A stretch of DNA of 64,000 nt. Source: Euglena gracilis. Lineage: Eukaryota > Euglenida > Euglenophyceae > Euglenales. Position numbers and translations under genes: made by a program. Shown here in pieces: positions 34,248 to 47,200 of the stretch. The stretch is from the NCBI GenBank assembly GCA_039621445.1, contig CP154956.1, positions 19,495,295 to 19,559,294 on the forward strand, read 5' to 3'. Numbering within the stretch: the first letter of the stretch is position 1; every line of letters begins with the position of its first letter. Under the pieces are notes generated by a model. The model did not search any database and was not told the DNA's origin. It worked only from the letters and a program-made list of their open reading frames with translations.

Positions 34248-35474
34248 CTTAGGTGGCACATCTCGCACTTAAGATGTGCGCATTTTCACAAACCGACCAG
34301 TTTTTTTTTGATCTTGGCGCGGCGTTTGATCTTGGTGAGAGCGAGAGGGAGCAGGTGGACGACAATCTGGCTGAATTTCCATTTTTGGCCCCGGCGGCCC
34401 CACGAACTCTGTGTTTTTTGCTGTTTTTTTTTGGTGGTCGGTATGCCACGAAAACCCCCGGCAGGAGAGCCGGAACGTACAAAATGGAGGCGGTATTGGG
34501 GTTTTGGTGTTTTTATATTTTTTTTTCACTTTGGGAGGACAGGTGCGACCCTTGCTGGCTCCCTCCGGTGGTTTTGACGCACTGTTTTGTTTCTGCCGGC
34601 CTTGGAGTTGTGTTTTTGTGCATTTGCCGAAGCGCGGGGAACAAGCATGAGGGGCTAGGGTGGGCCCGACAACGGCCAAGGGCGCAGGAAGGAAAGCGCG
34701 CCTGGGGATTTTGTGAAGGCAGGGTGAAGGAAAAGTGGTCCGAAGGGAAGGGAAGGGTCGCGAGTCCCCACGGAACTTGCATTGGGAATGTGTCCGGCCA
34801 AATTGTGCTTTGATGAAACGGGAGAGGGGATCACACAAATTTAAATAGACTGAAGTATTTCAGCCACAATTTGAACAAAGGAAGGAGGTCGATGTGCGCA
34901 ATTTCGCACATCGACCATTCAATGGTTCCCCCGAAGAACGGCCACAAATACCTGAGAATTTGCACTTCTGAAGGCGATGTGACAATACCGTGAATTTGGG
35001 TCAGAAGAGGTTAGTTTGCGCAAATGCGCACATTGACATTCGCATTTGCGCAAACCGACCTCTTGTCCAGTTTTGAAAAGGGATGCAGGGATGTGATCAA
35101 GTATACTGGAACGTAAACGGACCTCGCTGCCCAGAGCCTGTTGAAACAACAACAATTGGAAGAGCTTACAGCACAACTTTGCTCCGAAAACAGGCAGAAA
35201 TGCACTGAAAAACGCATGTATCGAGTGCCAGATCAGAAGGGAAAAAGTTTGCGCAAATGCGCACATGGTCGGCATTTGTACGCTTTAAACACCGACTATG
35301 TGCATAAAGATGCGCGTCGTCGGAGTGCAAAATGGCCACACCATGACGATGTGCGCATTTGCGCACACCAACCACGATAGTAAACGTTCAGACAGAACAC
35401 ATCAAACACGACCCCAAACACCTCCTGCAATGGCTCCTTCGATGTGCAGCTTACACAGCTGCCAAACACTCTCC

Positions 35475-35906
35475 TCAATCATGAGACTTTTTTAAGGGCC
35501 GATTCTGGTCCAGGCCAGGCCCATGTGGAGACCGTAGACCTCTAGAAGGTGGCCCGCCGCTAGCATGTCCTGGCACACGAGCAACGGCGTCGCCTGGTGA
35601 AGTGGTGGCCCTGAAAATACCGCCACTTGCGCCTTGGATTGTGTTTTGCAGCAACAGTCGAGATTCACAGCTCACGATACAGGTTAGGAAACACACAGGT
35701 TTCAAGCCATCATCGTAAACGAGCTGTGTGAAAACATCTGGAGCGACAGATTGGTGTTGTCGTCTGTAAAACAGGTGGGTTGTACACTCTGGCTGTAACG
35801 GCTGTAACTGCCAGGAAATGCACACCTCTTTGAATGGGGTCCACTGTCCACCATTTGGACAATGTGATGTACAGTAAATGGGACGATAATTGTGGTACAA
35901 AAGCAT
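35475..35906 (-). CDS. Unrecognised 143-codon ORF inside copy 2
   Basis: The N-terminal half has ordinary protein composition with several Cys and aromatic residues (NYRPIYCTSHCPNGGQW, then CISWQL, FTQLVYDDGLKPVC). The C-terminal third is Gly/Arg/Pro-rich. It could be a remnant of the transposase of this family, or chance. No catalytic motif is visible. Confidence 0.25.
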   Translation of the reverse strand: MLLYHNYRPIYCTSHCPNGGQWTPFKEVCISWQLQPLQPECTTHLFYRRQHQSVAPDVFTQLVYDDGLKPVCFLTCIVSCESRLLLQNTIQGASGGIFRATTSPGDAVARVPGHASGGPPSRGLRSPHGPGLDQNRPLKKSHD

Positions 35907-37209
35907 TTCCAGAATTCTGCTGCTATCGACGGATCAAAATGTGTGTCTTGCGATGGAACACACGGGAACCAAATTTATGAAATGAGGGTCTATTTGTGCA
36001 TTTGCGCACACCGACGTCATGTCTATTTTGTGTTGTGTATTTGTAGATGGTCGATGTGCGCAAATGCGCACATCGGCCACATACAAAATAAATTTGCGGT
36101 CGATGTGTGCAAATGTGCACACCAACCACTGGCACAAAATAGACATGTGGTCGGTGTGCGCAAATATGTGAATGGTTGATGTGCGCATTTGCGCGCACCA
36201 ACCACTTGAAATTTGAGAAATATGCTCCACATTTTTATATTACCACATGAATCAGAACACCTGCCTTTTCTTGGCTCTAGAAGTAAAGGTTGGGGCAAGG
36301 ATTTTGAATGGGTACCTTTTGTAATGTCTAACAAAGAGCTGTCTTGTAAATGTACCTTTGTTTTAACTCCGTATTATGGGGTGCTCTTCATCTTTAAAAG
36401 TTGATGCGCGCACTTGCGCGCACCGACTATTTCGGATGCAAAACTTTTGAAACTATTGTGTGATGAAGAAATTCTGGTTTTTATATTCTGCAAAACATGC
36501 AGTGGAACATATTCAATGACAGGAGAAAGTTTGTCCTCTGCAAGGGCAAGATTTGCATGCCTTATCTCCGACCCGTTCGACCGATCTTTTTCTTGTCATC
36601 GGTTTGGAAGTTGCGCGGGATGAATTGATGATGTGTAACACCCCCCGTGATTGCTGGACAGTTTTCTTAAAAAGACGTCCAAAATGTCAAAATTACGTGT
36701 GCGTAATCTTCTTGTTTCCTTGGCTGGGAATCATTTTATCCGTTTTTTGCCACAACGATGCCTCCTTTTTTCTCAGAAAACATGCAACGTACCACTTTTT
36801 GTGCACAATATCAGGGTGCTGAGTCCCATTACTTTCACGCAACCCAACCAGGTGCAAACATTAAATATTCTCTCCCTCCAAAACAATAAGTTTTGTGCCC
36901 ACACTTATGACGCTCCCATTTTCCACTGTTTCCGTGGACCAACAACTTGCCCGCCCCCCCCCCCCATGTCCACCGTTCCAGTTGTGGGGGACAACAATGC
37001 CACCTCAGTGGCTGCTGCTGAACCGGGAGGTTAATGACGGCCTTGTGGATGCTTAAGTGCGACCCCCTGTCATCACCTGATGTGATATATTGCTGTTTCA
37101 CCAGGTGCTTTTGGCGGTTCAAGAATTTTGTAAAAAATGTCGATGTGCGCAATTGCGCACATCGACAAAGAAAAAAAGCTTAAGTGCGAGATGCGCCGCC
37201 TAAGTTGAC

Positions 37210-38125
37210 GTCGTTCCAATCAACATCTTGTAACCGGCACAGGGGTTTAACCATAATTGCAACCAACGGGCCAAAACTTTGTTCTTTACTCCATCTTCAC
37301 AACGTTGAAAACCATCTCCACAAAAGACAACATCCACCTGCAAAGATAGCCAACGTTTTGTTGTTTGGCCCTCCAACGGGACAGCTTCCTGTTTCCAAAT
37401 CACACGGGAACATCAACGACGCCAAACCAACTGTGAAATGCTCCCTGACAGGCGATTTGCGCCAGTTGAATGCTCCCATCCCCCACCACCCCAGTTCTCC
37501 CTCCCACATTGGAACACCCCATTTCATTTGGGACCCTCCAGAAACCAAACAATTCCCCCCTGGTGCTTCAAGATGAAAGAAATTGTTTCCACATCATTTT
37601 TCTATTTCACTTTCTTTACATAAAACAACACCAAAACCCGAAAACACAACTCTTGGGGATCACCGAGGCCAAAAAAACCACAATTCCCCCTGCCCCAGTG
37701 CTTCACATTGGGTTTTCCTTTGCTGCAGGTGGTCTGGACCTTTACTTCATTCCTTACGTAGGGCCATTTCTAACCATGCTCACGCAGGGCCATCACCAAC
37801 CAAGCGAGCAGGGCCATCCCCCAAACTCAGACATGCTCAGAGCCTCCAGGAGTTGCAGTCCAGGCCACACAATTGCTTTGCGGCAGCCACCTACAGGGGG
37901 GCGTGGCTGGTCATCACCGGCAGGCTTTTGAGCCCCAAACCCCAACTGAAGCCCCCCCCCCCCTCCCTTTGACAAAATGTTGGAACATTTTGAGTCATGT
38001 TGGGAGTAACCCATCAACTCCCGGGGGGGGGGTGAAGTGGCCGACTTGGCTGGCCAAAAAGAAAGAAAGAAAGAAAGTGACCAGTCTTTTTAGTCATTTT
38101 TTCTCCAAGTGACCGAAAAGCAACG
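37210..38125. other. Presumed P450 upstream region; no confident exon
   Basis: Mixed sequence. A possible acceptor (TTTGCTGCAG, 37,719-37,729) precedes GGLDLYFIPYVGPF-coding DNA, which does not match P450 and is not claimed. A C-run/G-run pair lies at 37,953-38,032. Confidence 0.3.
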
Positions 38126-38244
38126 ATGTGTTTCGGACACAATGGCCCGAGGAGGGCCCGACGGTGCAGAACAAAGATTTGCCGCTCATGGAACCTGATC
38201 CCGCTGGTCAAGGAGGCCGACCCGGCGGTACTTGCCAGGGGTGG
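38126..38244 (+). CDS. P450 exon 1 (tentative)
   Basis: The frame from ATG 38,126 ends in NLIPLVKEADPAVLARGG, resembling the DPxxxxxLR start of bacterial P450s. The GT donor at 38,245 leaves two bases, which fit the phase of exon 2. The start codon is uncertain because the frame stays open upstream. Confidence 0.45.
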
Positions 38245-41200
38245 GTACACCGCCACTCCAGTTCTGCTTCTGTGCGTGTTTGCACCCATCCAAAAGAAAA
38301 AGCTCTTTTTCCCATTTTCATTCACAATGTAACACACACAGCGCGATGTGTATATACGGAACATCAATGCTTTGGTTCCTTTTAACAACTTTGGCTAAGC
38401 TTTTTTGTTTCATGTACCGAAGGGTTGTGTTTCCACACAGCCCACCACTGCTCGCTGGCATTGTTCAGTGGAATGAGGACCGGAACAGCTGGGAGGTCAG
38501 TGACTACACCCTGGCCTTTCGTGTGCTGAGATGTCCGACTTTGTCGGCCAACATCTGTCCCCGGCCTGTGCCGTTCTCCAGCTACACGTTGCTGCAGCTG
38601 CATTTTGCTTGCTTTATTTTTACTTTGTTTGCTTCCTTTTTATACATATTAGAAACCCTCCCCAATAATGTACCCCCCCAAATAATTTACCCCCCCCCCC
38701 CAAATCATAACCCCCCCTGCCCGGGACTTCGGCTGCCCAAATAATATAACCCCGCCCTGCCACACCCAAGAGAGGGAAATCAAGCAAGGCATAAAAGCTT
38801 GAATTTCTGTCAAAAAAACAGCATATTTTTGGTAAAAGTGACCCGTACCTATAAAAAAAAGCCGAGGAAGTGTCAACCTAAAATAAAATGACAAAACGTG
38901 CAAAAGTCGGACATTGGGTAAAAATACTCCTTTTGGGGGTCTCTTTGGTTTGAAAAGTTTGCCCAAACAATATGCCCCCAAATAATATACCCCCCCCCCT
39001 GGCCCCCGATTTCAGCCCAAATAATATACCCCCCGGGTATATTATTATGGGGTGTTTTATTATTTTGTCTTGAAGAAGAATTCCCGAGCATCCATCGTCA
39101 TGATACTTGAAGGATCTGCATCATCCGTTTTCCGCCGTCCATCCGAAAACATCTCCAGCCCGGCGCAGCCCCCACCTCCAAGCCCAACTGCCCCCCGGCA
39201 ACGCTGGGGAGTTCGCCGATCTCTTCGAGTTCCTGCGGCTGCGGCTGCTCAGCCTGGCCGGGGACGACCACCGCCAGCTGCACCGCCAGCTGACGGCGTT
39301 CCTACCCGGGTGGCGGTGAGGCCTGCCCAGCCGCAGCCGAAAGGGCTGATTGGGAATCCTGCAGTCCCGAGGTGGTGGGCGACCCCCCCCCCCCCCGTCC
39401 CAGGTGGGAACAAACCCCACAGCCTTCCTGCCACATCCCTGGCAACGGGTCGGCACAAGCTGAGCTGGGGGTCTGGCGGCAGGGTTTCCTACCTCGATTT
39501 CCCCGGGCACTGGTGGGCTCTGACCCTACAGTTCCGGCTGGAATGCAGCCGGATGTGCCTTTTGATGGTCTGGTCCTTGTTCAACCCCTGGAGGGGGGTG
39601 GGCTGAACCACGGGCTTGGTCAAAATTCATAAAAAGGTTTGGCTCATTTTTCCAGTTTTCTGGGTGGGTTGCTTTTGCCCCTTTGGCGGATGCGGTTTTT
39701 TTATTTTTTTTCAGAAAGAGGCCTTCGAGTGAGCATTGGGGGGGGGCTGTGTGGGTGCCTTCTCGCCTTTCTTCGATGTGGGCCGCCATCCAATAGCTGC
39801 CTTTCATCTTTGGAGGAGTTGATCTCTAAGGTCAAACCACAAGAAGCAGCAGTGACCTGGTGCCAGCGGCTTTTTTTTTAGGGTTGGATTCGGGGGGGGG
39901 GGCAAGGTGGGTGTGTCCGCCGGCTTTTATCCCTCTGTTTTTGGCACAACCAAAAAATTCTACCCAAAATTAATCCTCAGAAGTGGTTCCCCGGGCCCTC
40001 CCCCGGGGGGATAGGTGGGTGGGTACCTGTGGATGGGTTGGGGGGGGGCAATCCCAGTCTTAAAAAAGTCCCTGTCGCCTGCTGGTGCCTCCCCTTCCCC
40101 TTCACACTGCCACCCTTCCGTGACACCGAAGGCAATGAAAGGGATGGATGGCCCCATCGCGGCCACGCCCAGGCTGAATTTAAGGCGTGGCTGGCCCCAG
40201 GGAAGCGAGTGTTGGTTTTATACGGGGAGGGTCAGGCCCCCTTCAGACTGAGAGGGGTCAAGGCCCCAAGCTGAGAGAGGGTCGATCGACCCTTACCTAC
40301 CCCCCCCCCCCCCCAGGAAACGGTCATGACCGAGAACCTGCCAGGGTCCGAGGTACTGGCCAACCTGTCAGCACACGGTTGTGGGAAGTTATGTTGGTTC
40401 TTGGTGCCATCCAACCTGTCAGCGTCATTTTTCATTGACTTTCCCTTGAAATGCCCACCCAGAAAACTGTCGGGGTCCCAACTGGGAAATTGTCCCAACC
40501 AGAAACTGTCAGGGTCCTTGGTACCGACCGACCTGTCAATATAGAAAGTTGTCAGGGTCCCCAGCACTGGCCGACCTGTCAGGTGACAGTTTCCTGGGGG
40601 GGTGGCCTCAAAGGGTCGACTGACCCAAAACCAACAATTGGTGAATAACTGCACAAATATGCGCGAATGGAGAAAATCCGAAAGGGGATTTTTTTTTAGA
40701 AACACAAGATGGAAGTGTGCATACAGAAAGGTTGTGCTCTGAAAATATTGGACTGTTGGGTTGGCCGACCCTGGGTCGACCGACTCTCTGAGAGGCTGGA
40801 GAGCACCCGGGGGTGGGGTTAAAACGTTTTAAGCTACCATCTGGGTGGGATCAGGGGTGCCTTGGAGTTCCCGCAGTGTGCACCTCCTGGGGTGGGGTCA
40901 TATTAATGGAGCGGGGCGGGGGGTTGGTCTGGACCCCCTCCCCTGAATGTGGGAGGTGGCCGGATCCCCCTCCCCCATGCAAAAAAACTTTTTTTGGAGC
41001 AAAAAACACTGTTAAAAAATTTGCGCCTTGAAAACGGCCTGAAAATCACGTGTTTGCACAGCTTTTCGAAAATCGGTGAAAACACACACCAAAATTTTCA
41101 CCTTGGAAAAATTTTGGTTTCTGGAGGTCCCGAACCCCCGGCTCAGCAACCTAGGCAGGGGGGAGGGTCCTTTCCTGTGGACAGCCAGCAACCTTTTTCC

Positions 41201-44200
41201 AGCCAGTCCAAATTTTCCACCCTCTGAGCTGGACCCCCCCGGTGGGGCGTCCTTAAGTTCTGCACCCTGATCCCGCCCCTGGGGCCAAAGAACTTGGCGC
41301 CAAACTCCCAGAAATCTCATTTTAACGCACATTTCTGCCCTCGATAACACAAGGCAACGACCCTTCCCCCAGGGGGACAGCACCTGGCAGGCACCCCAGA
41401 GCATTTTGCGCAGCGGGGGGGGGGGTGAAACCCCCCCTCAGACCTCCCCTTTCAGACCCAGGGTTTGGGACCCCGGAAACCCCAAAAATTTTGTCTGGCA
41501 CTTCGTGCCGGAAAAGATGAATTTTCCCGTTTTCTTTGTTGTGTGTTTTGGCCGATTTTTTTTATTTAAAAAAGTGTGCAAAACGGCGATTTTTGGGCTT
41601 TTTTTTCAAGCCCAAGTAATCATTTCTCTGGCGCTTCAGGCTAAAGTTTCTTGTCACAAGGAGTCCGACCCGCCCCCTCTCCCCTCTCCACTCATTAATA
41701 TCCTGACCCTGACTCATCAATGCTCACTAGTACCCTGGCCCCGGGGTTGTTGGGATTCAGCCTGGCTATGGCGCGGCGCATCTTGGCGGAGGCGGTCGCG
41801 GCGCACAGCGACGACCCGTGGGACTTCGTGGCGGAGGTCGCGGTGCGGCTGCCGCTGGCGGTCATCTTTCAGGCCCTGGGCATCCCAGCGGGAGACGCCC
41901 TGGCTTCTGTGCGCCAAGGCGCTCCGTTGTCACTGGGAACTGGCAAGCACTCTACTGTCCCCTATATGGCATTGCTCCAACGAGGCTTTCACATCCCACT
42001 GGGGAAATTGTGCCCTGGATTTGAATGTCTCAGTAAGTTGTCTGTCGAAAGCCTTTTTTTTCATAATAAATGTGGGTTGTCATCGAACTGTGCGGAAACT
42101 TGGTGTTCATGACCAAACACAACAGTTGGGTCGAAGTCTGCCACCCAAGAAGACCGTCTTTGCAGACAACGATTGTATTATTCAGAAAAGCGCTTGTTTG
42201 AGAAAAACAATCAAATGCTGACAGGCTTTGGGGAGACACAAATGCTGTATTTCACAGACAGGTCGCAGGGATGCAAGGACGTCCTACTCCGCATGATATT
42301 TCTGACTTGCCAACCCAAAGGGTTCAGCTTATCGAAGTCCTTGCAGCTCCGTCCAGAGGCCATGCAGAGAGCTTCAGGTCCAAAAGTGGGCGGCTGATGT
42401 GGAGGCATTGTTTGGGGGTACAAATCCCGTCCAGCCCGTCATTTGTGCTCACATCAGAGAATCACAGAGGACTGTCTGCTGCACTTTTCCATCGCTGAGT
42501 TTCGGGGAGCGGAGGCATTAATTAAACACGCTCGCAGGATGACCGGGATGTGGAATCAGGGATTTTTTTAAGTTTGGACCCGGGGGGGGGAGGGGGGGTA
42601 GGGTGGGTGGGTCCGCCAGACCCCCTCCCCCCCCCGGGGGAGGGGGTCCCCCCGGAGGGGGGTGGGATATACTTTTCGGCGCCGCAGGCGCCGAAAAAAT
42701 TCTATTTTTAGCACTTTTCGCGATTTTTCGGCCATTTTTTTGTGGGTCCCCCGGACCCCCCTCCCCCCCCGGTCTTAAAAAAACCCCTTGTGTGGAATAG
42801 ATGCCAGTTTCGTCAGGCATTCGCGGCACAGATAGGCTATCTCTACAGCCGCTTATATGCCCACGTGGTCTTCAGCCCCACTTTTTTGATAAGTTAGCAC
42901 GATGGAGACACAAACTCGACAATTTGCAGATGCACTTCAGCTCAAACACTGTTCCCACCATTGGTGGCCAGCGGATGCCCGGCTGCCCTCCATTGAGGAG
43001 CGCTGCCGGACCGCCCAGCGGGCCGTGCGGGACTTCTGCCAGTGGCTGGCCCGCGTGGAGGTGGACGCCGCCGGGTTTCTGCAAACGTTGCGCCGCTCGG
43101 AGACGCCCGAGTCTCAAGCAGGCTTTGCTATTCCGTGCCGTTGGGCCCAACGATCCATCCCTGGGGGGAAGGGTCAGTTTGAAATCACAATGCGTTTCAT
43201 TTGGTGAAGCCCCCCCCCCCCCCGGAAGTTGTAATCCTCGGAAGTTGTGACCGATCCCGGGAAGCAGCTCCCTTGGGCCCTCATGTTAGAATGTTCACTA
43301 CAGTTCCCCTCCCCCAGTTTCCCACAAATTGGCTGGAGCCAAGGTGAAGCTACCCCCTCCCCCCAAACCTCCAAAGCATGGCCGTGGCTTCCGTTGCGGT
43401 ACTACGCCCCGAACGTGTTCCTGCTGCTGGCGAACGGGCACAAGACGACCGCGGCATTCATCTCTGGGGCCTGCGGGGCTGCTTGCATCGCGGCCAGTGC
43501 CAAAACCCTGCACTAAAACAGCAAGATGATCCCTCAATCAGCAGAGGGGAGGCTCTCGGCACTGCTGCATAGGATTTGCTGAAATCACATGCATCTCCAC
43601 ATCAACCCCAACTTTGATGCGATGGTCTGCTCCCTTGCCAGAAATTTTCTGGCCTCACCCCCCTCCCTGGGCCGGGGCTGAACTTAGTTCCCGGAAACCC
43701 CTGGCGGTGGTGGGCTAACGACCTGAACCCCCCCCCCATTCTGGCTGGCAGAAGGAGTTTCACACCCAGGCCGCTGATCTTTGGGTCAGATTTCCTTCAT
43801 CAATTTTTGTTTTGTGAAGTGCCATTGTTGGTTTGTCCTGGGTGGACCCCCGTCCCGTGGGTGGGTGGTTGTTGCGAACCACCCTCCCCCGGGTTATGAA
43901 ACCATTCCCACTGTCACGAGCATATTCTTGAAGTTGGTGTCCACCCAGACTGTTGTCCCCAGCTTTGCTGCCGACCTCGGGGGGGGGTGCTGAAGTGAAT
44001 TCGGGCCAGTTGGGCCGAACCCAACATTTTGCGTAAAGCACCGAAAATTTTGGAAAAGGAGGCCAACCTGGTCAAATTATGCATAATACAGGGGGGGAAT
44101 TGATTTCCGCAATTTTCCGCAATTTTCTGCAATTTTCTTTTTTTCTCTTTTCCTCAATTTTCCCTCATGACCCTGAGATGGAAGGCGAAATGAGTTTCGG

Positions 44201-47200
44201 TCATTCCTTGAACGTTTACAAGGGAACTGGTGCTTCCTTCGTTATTTTGTTGCAAATTTGCCAAAATTTGCCAAAATTTGCAAAATTTGGCAGTTTCTGG
44301 GCCTTTTTTTTATTTAGGTTTTAGGTTTTTCCCCAATTTTTGCTGGGAAATAATTTCGACTTTGAAATCCACAATTTGGCATTTAGCATCCTGGACCAGG
44401 TTTCACCTACCAAAGTTTTTGTCAATTTTTTGCCTTTTTTGGATTTTTCACCAAACGAATTCCATATTTCCAAAATCAGCATGTTCCCAAATTACAAAAA
44501 TCATGCTTTTGGAACTTTTTGTTGTAAAAAAATGTGAATTATGGCTGAAAGCTCACATCTATGTTGCGAAATGACCAAATGACCAAATTTTTGAAATTCT
44601 GCCGAGTCCCCTCCCTCCAGCAGAAGTGTACTGAATCCCGAAACCGCAATTTCTGCAACTTTTCCGCAATTTCCGCATTTTTTCCACAATTTTTGCACAA
44701 TTTTTCTGAAGGCCTCCGATATCAACCCCCCCCGGTCTTTGACCCCCCCCCCATCCGCCAACCATGCAGCCCCGCAGCCCTGCCCTGCTGGCTCTTCTGG
44801 ACCGGCCGGAGCTGCTGGCCACCCTGGGTGAGACCGCTGGCAAGGAGCATCTCGTGAACGAGCTGCTGCGCTTCGTTTCCCCGGTGCAGCGGCTGCAGCG
44901 GTACCTGCCACTGGGATTGCTGCGCGCGTGTTAGTGTGTTTGTTTGCCTGTGTGTCTGCAAAAGTGTGGTAGGTGGTAGGGTGGTAGTGTGGTTTGTTGG
45001 AGTTCGGCAACAGTCGAAAGTGGAGTGTTGTCCGGGAATGGTTCCATTCTGGTTGCGACCCGCCAATCTATATGCAGAGGAAACATTCTATTTTTAATGT
45101 TCTGTTTTGTCGCACAGCAAGGCCCCTGCCACCTGATGCAGAGCCCCTGGTGATCGAAGGCACCACGGTTTGTGCTGGCAAGCAGGCCTTTGCTTCCGGT
45201 TCTCTTCAGCCCCTCCAACCCAGCTCCCTTCCCAATCTCGTCCCAATCAGTGCTCCTCGTTCCCATGAACTGCATCATATTGGGAAGAAGAGGAACATCG
45301 TTGCTGTCTTGGCAGCCTGGTGGTTCCATGCCCACCCTGCCGGTGGTTGCTTTCTCGCTTGGGCTTGGAGTGCTTCTGTGAGGTCCTTTGTATGACCTTC
45401 CCAGCCCCCCGTCCCCCCCGGCAGCTCGCTGCGGAAAGGCGTGCCCGCGAGGCGGTGGAGCTGGTGCTGGGGTGCCCGCAGCGGGGTCTGCCCGGGGTGC
45501 ACTGCGACGCCGCAGTCTTCGCCTCCCCGCCGAGGCCGGTGCAGGCTCCGGAGCTGTCTTTCTGCCTTGCTTTGCTGTGCTCTTTTGTGTTTGTGGACTG
45601 ACTTTGTGAATTTCGCCCTACCAAACGGACATAATAGCAACAGTGCTGTGATGTTGGGTCCCCCAGAATGGGTTGAGAGGCTGCCCCCCCTTTCGGTGCT
45701 GCAAACACAAATCTCTATGGGAAACCTTGGTTCATTGGATTTTGCAACAGCCCATGGTGCAATCGAAGTGAAAGGTGAATTCATCTCAAGTATGAAAATT
45801 TCTCTGAATGCGAAATCCCTGTGAATTTTTTTTGTCTTTCACTGCAGAGAGATCAACCTTCCAGAACTTGGCCCTGTTGCTTGTTGGGAACTTACCTCCT
45901 GTATTCAGTGCCTTTGCTTGTTTTTATCAGATCAGGGAGGGCGCACAGCCATAAGGCTGCCCGACAGCCCAAGTTCTGTTTGGCCTAAGCCTACCCCCCC
46001 CCCCCCCTGCCCCCGGCGCCCACCCCGGCTGGGCCGAGGTGTGGGAGACCGCCGCCGTGGCGTGGCACCGCCACACCGCCGCCGACCCTGCGACCCCGGC
46101 TGGGGAGGGGGGCGGGGGGGATATACTTTTCGGCGCCACCCTTCCAATCAGAGGCCCTTCACCTGAATAGTATCCCTGAGTTGAAGCCCCCCCCCCTCTG
46201 CACTCAGCCAAATGAAAGAAAGAAAGGAAAACCTCGAATTGAAGCCCCCCCCCTTTTTCAACCAATGGTGTGCGTAGAAGTCCTGGGGGGTTCGTTCCTT
46301 CTATTCCATGGGGGGGCGCGGGGCGGTAGCCGGGGGGGGGGGGGGTGGGTAGTCGGCCGACTAGTCGGCCGACTACCCAATTGGTCCGCTGACTAGGCCT
46401 AGTCGGTAGCTAGTCGGTGAGACAGGGGGGGGGGGGTAGTGGGTAGTCGGCCAACTAGTCGGCCGACTACCCACTCTAATGTACTAACGGGTCAAAACCG
46501 CCGACTTTTAAGCCCCCCCCCCCATGAACAAAATCCAATGCAAACTAGTCGGTGGCCAGTCGGCGGTCATAAAAATGGTCTGTGGCGGGCCCAAATCACC
46601 CGGAAATGGTCCGGATGGGTCCAAATAAGTGTCTTACGCCTAAATAAACAATAAGATGGAAATCTTTGGTCAGTGGGGGGTCGGTGGGCCCTTGATGGGG
46701 GTCCGGAGGGGTAAAAAACCAATGATGAAACAGGGATTACATGAAAATCCTTTAGAAATGCAATCTGCAATCTGCATTCTGCATCACGAGAGGCAGAAAA
46801 CTCCCCCCTCCACCCCAATCCGAGCCTCAAATAACAAAATCCCTTCTGTGTTGGCAACATACTCGGGGGCTAAGTCGTTTTTGTGGCTCACTTTGGCATA
46901 GGCAGGGGGGGGGGCTCCCCCCCCCGCACCCCCCCTCAAATAACAAAATCCCTTGTATGTTGGCAATAGACTTGGAGGGATAATACCTTTTTTTTGTGCA
47001 AATTTTGACTTATATTGAAAATTCAATGGGGAGAGGTGTCCTTTTGTCAAAAGTGGCCCAAAATGGACATTTTCCCCCAATTTTTTTGCATATTCACCCC
47101 CGATTGGGGGTTCTGGAGCCATTTAGTGGGTTTTGACTGGTGTTGAGGTGATTTAGACAAAAAATTTTTCCCAGGGGGGGGCTTAAAAGTCGGCGGTTTT

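Larger units (their letters stand above)
33768..37204. mobile_element. CTTAGGYGGC element, copy 2 (with a nested foldback)
   Basis: Exact 5-bp duplication TTGAC on both sides (33,763-33,767 and 37,205-37,209). The right end inverted reads CTTAGGCGGCGCATCTCGCA; the left end reads CTTAG, then a nested insertion, then GTGGCACATCTCGCACTTAA. Without the insertion the element is about 2.96 kb. GCGCAAATGCGC palindromes occur at 35,015-35,060, 35,250-35,370, 35,990-36,200, 36,405-36,420 and 37,140-37,165. Same family as 27,725-31,232. Confidence 0.7.

Noticed and set aside
33702-34268. Lys/Met/Cys-rich minus-strand proteins
   Set aside because: Translations of GCGCATTTTT repeats inside the nested foldback.
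28370-37165. CRISPR array, because of repeated short palindromes
   Set aside because: Spacing is irregular, repeats occur in both orientations, there are no unique equal-length spacers or cas genes, and the context is eukaryotic.
37719-37790. Extra upstream P450 exon
   Set aside because: It has an acceptor-like site, but the translation does not match the P450 N-terminal region and its phase cannot be tied to exon 1.
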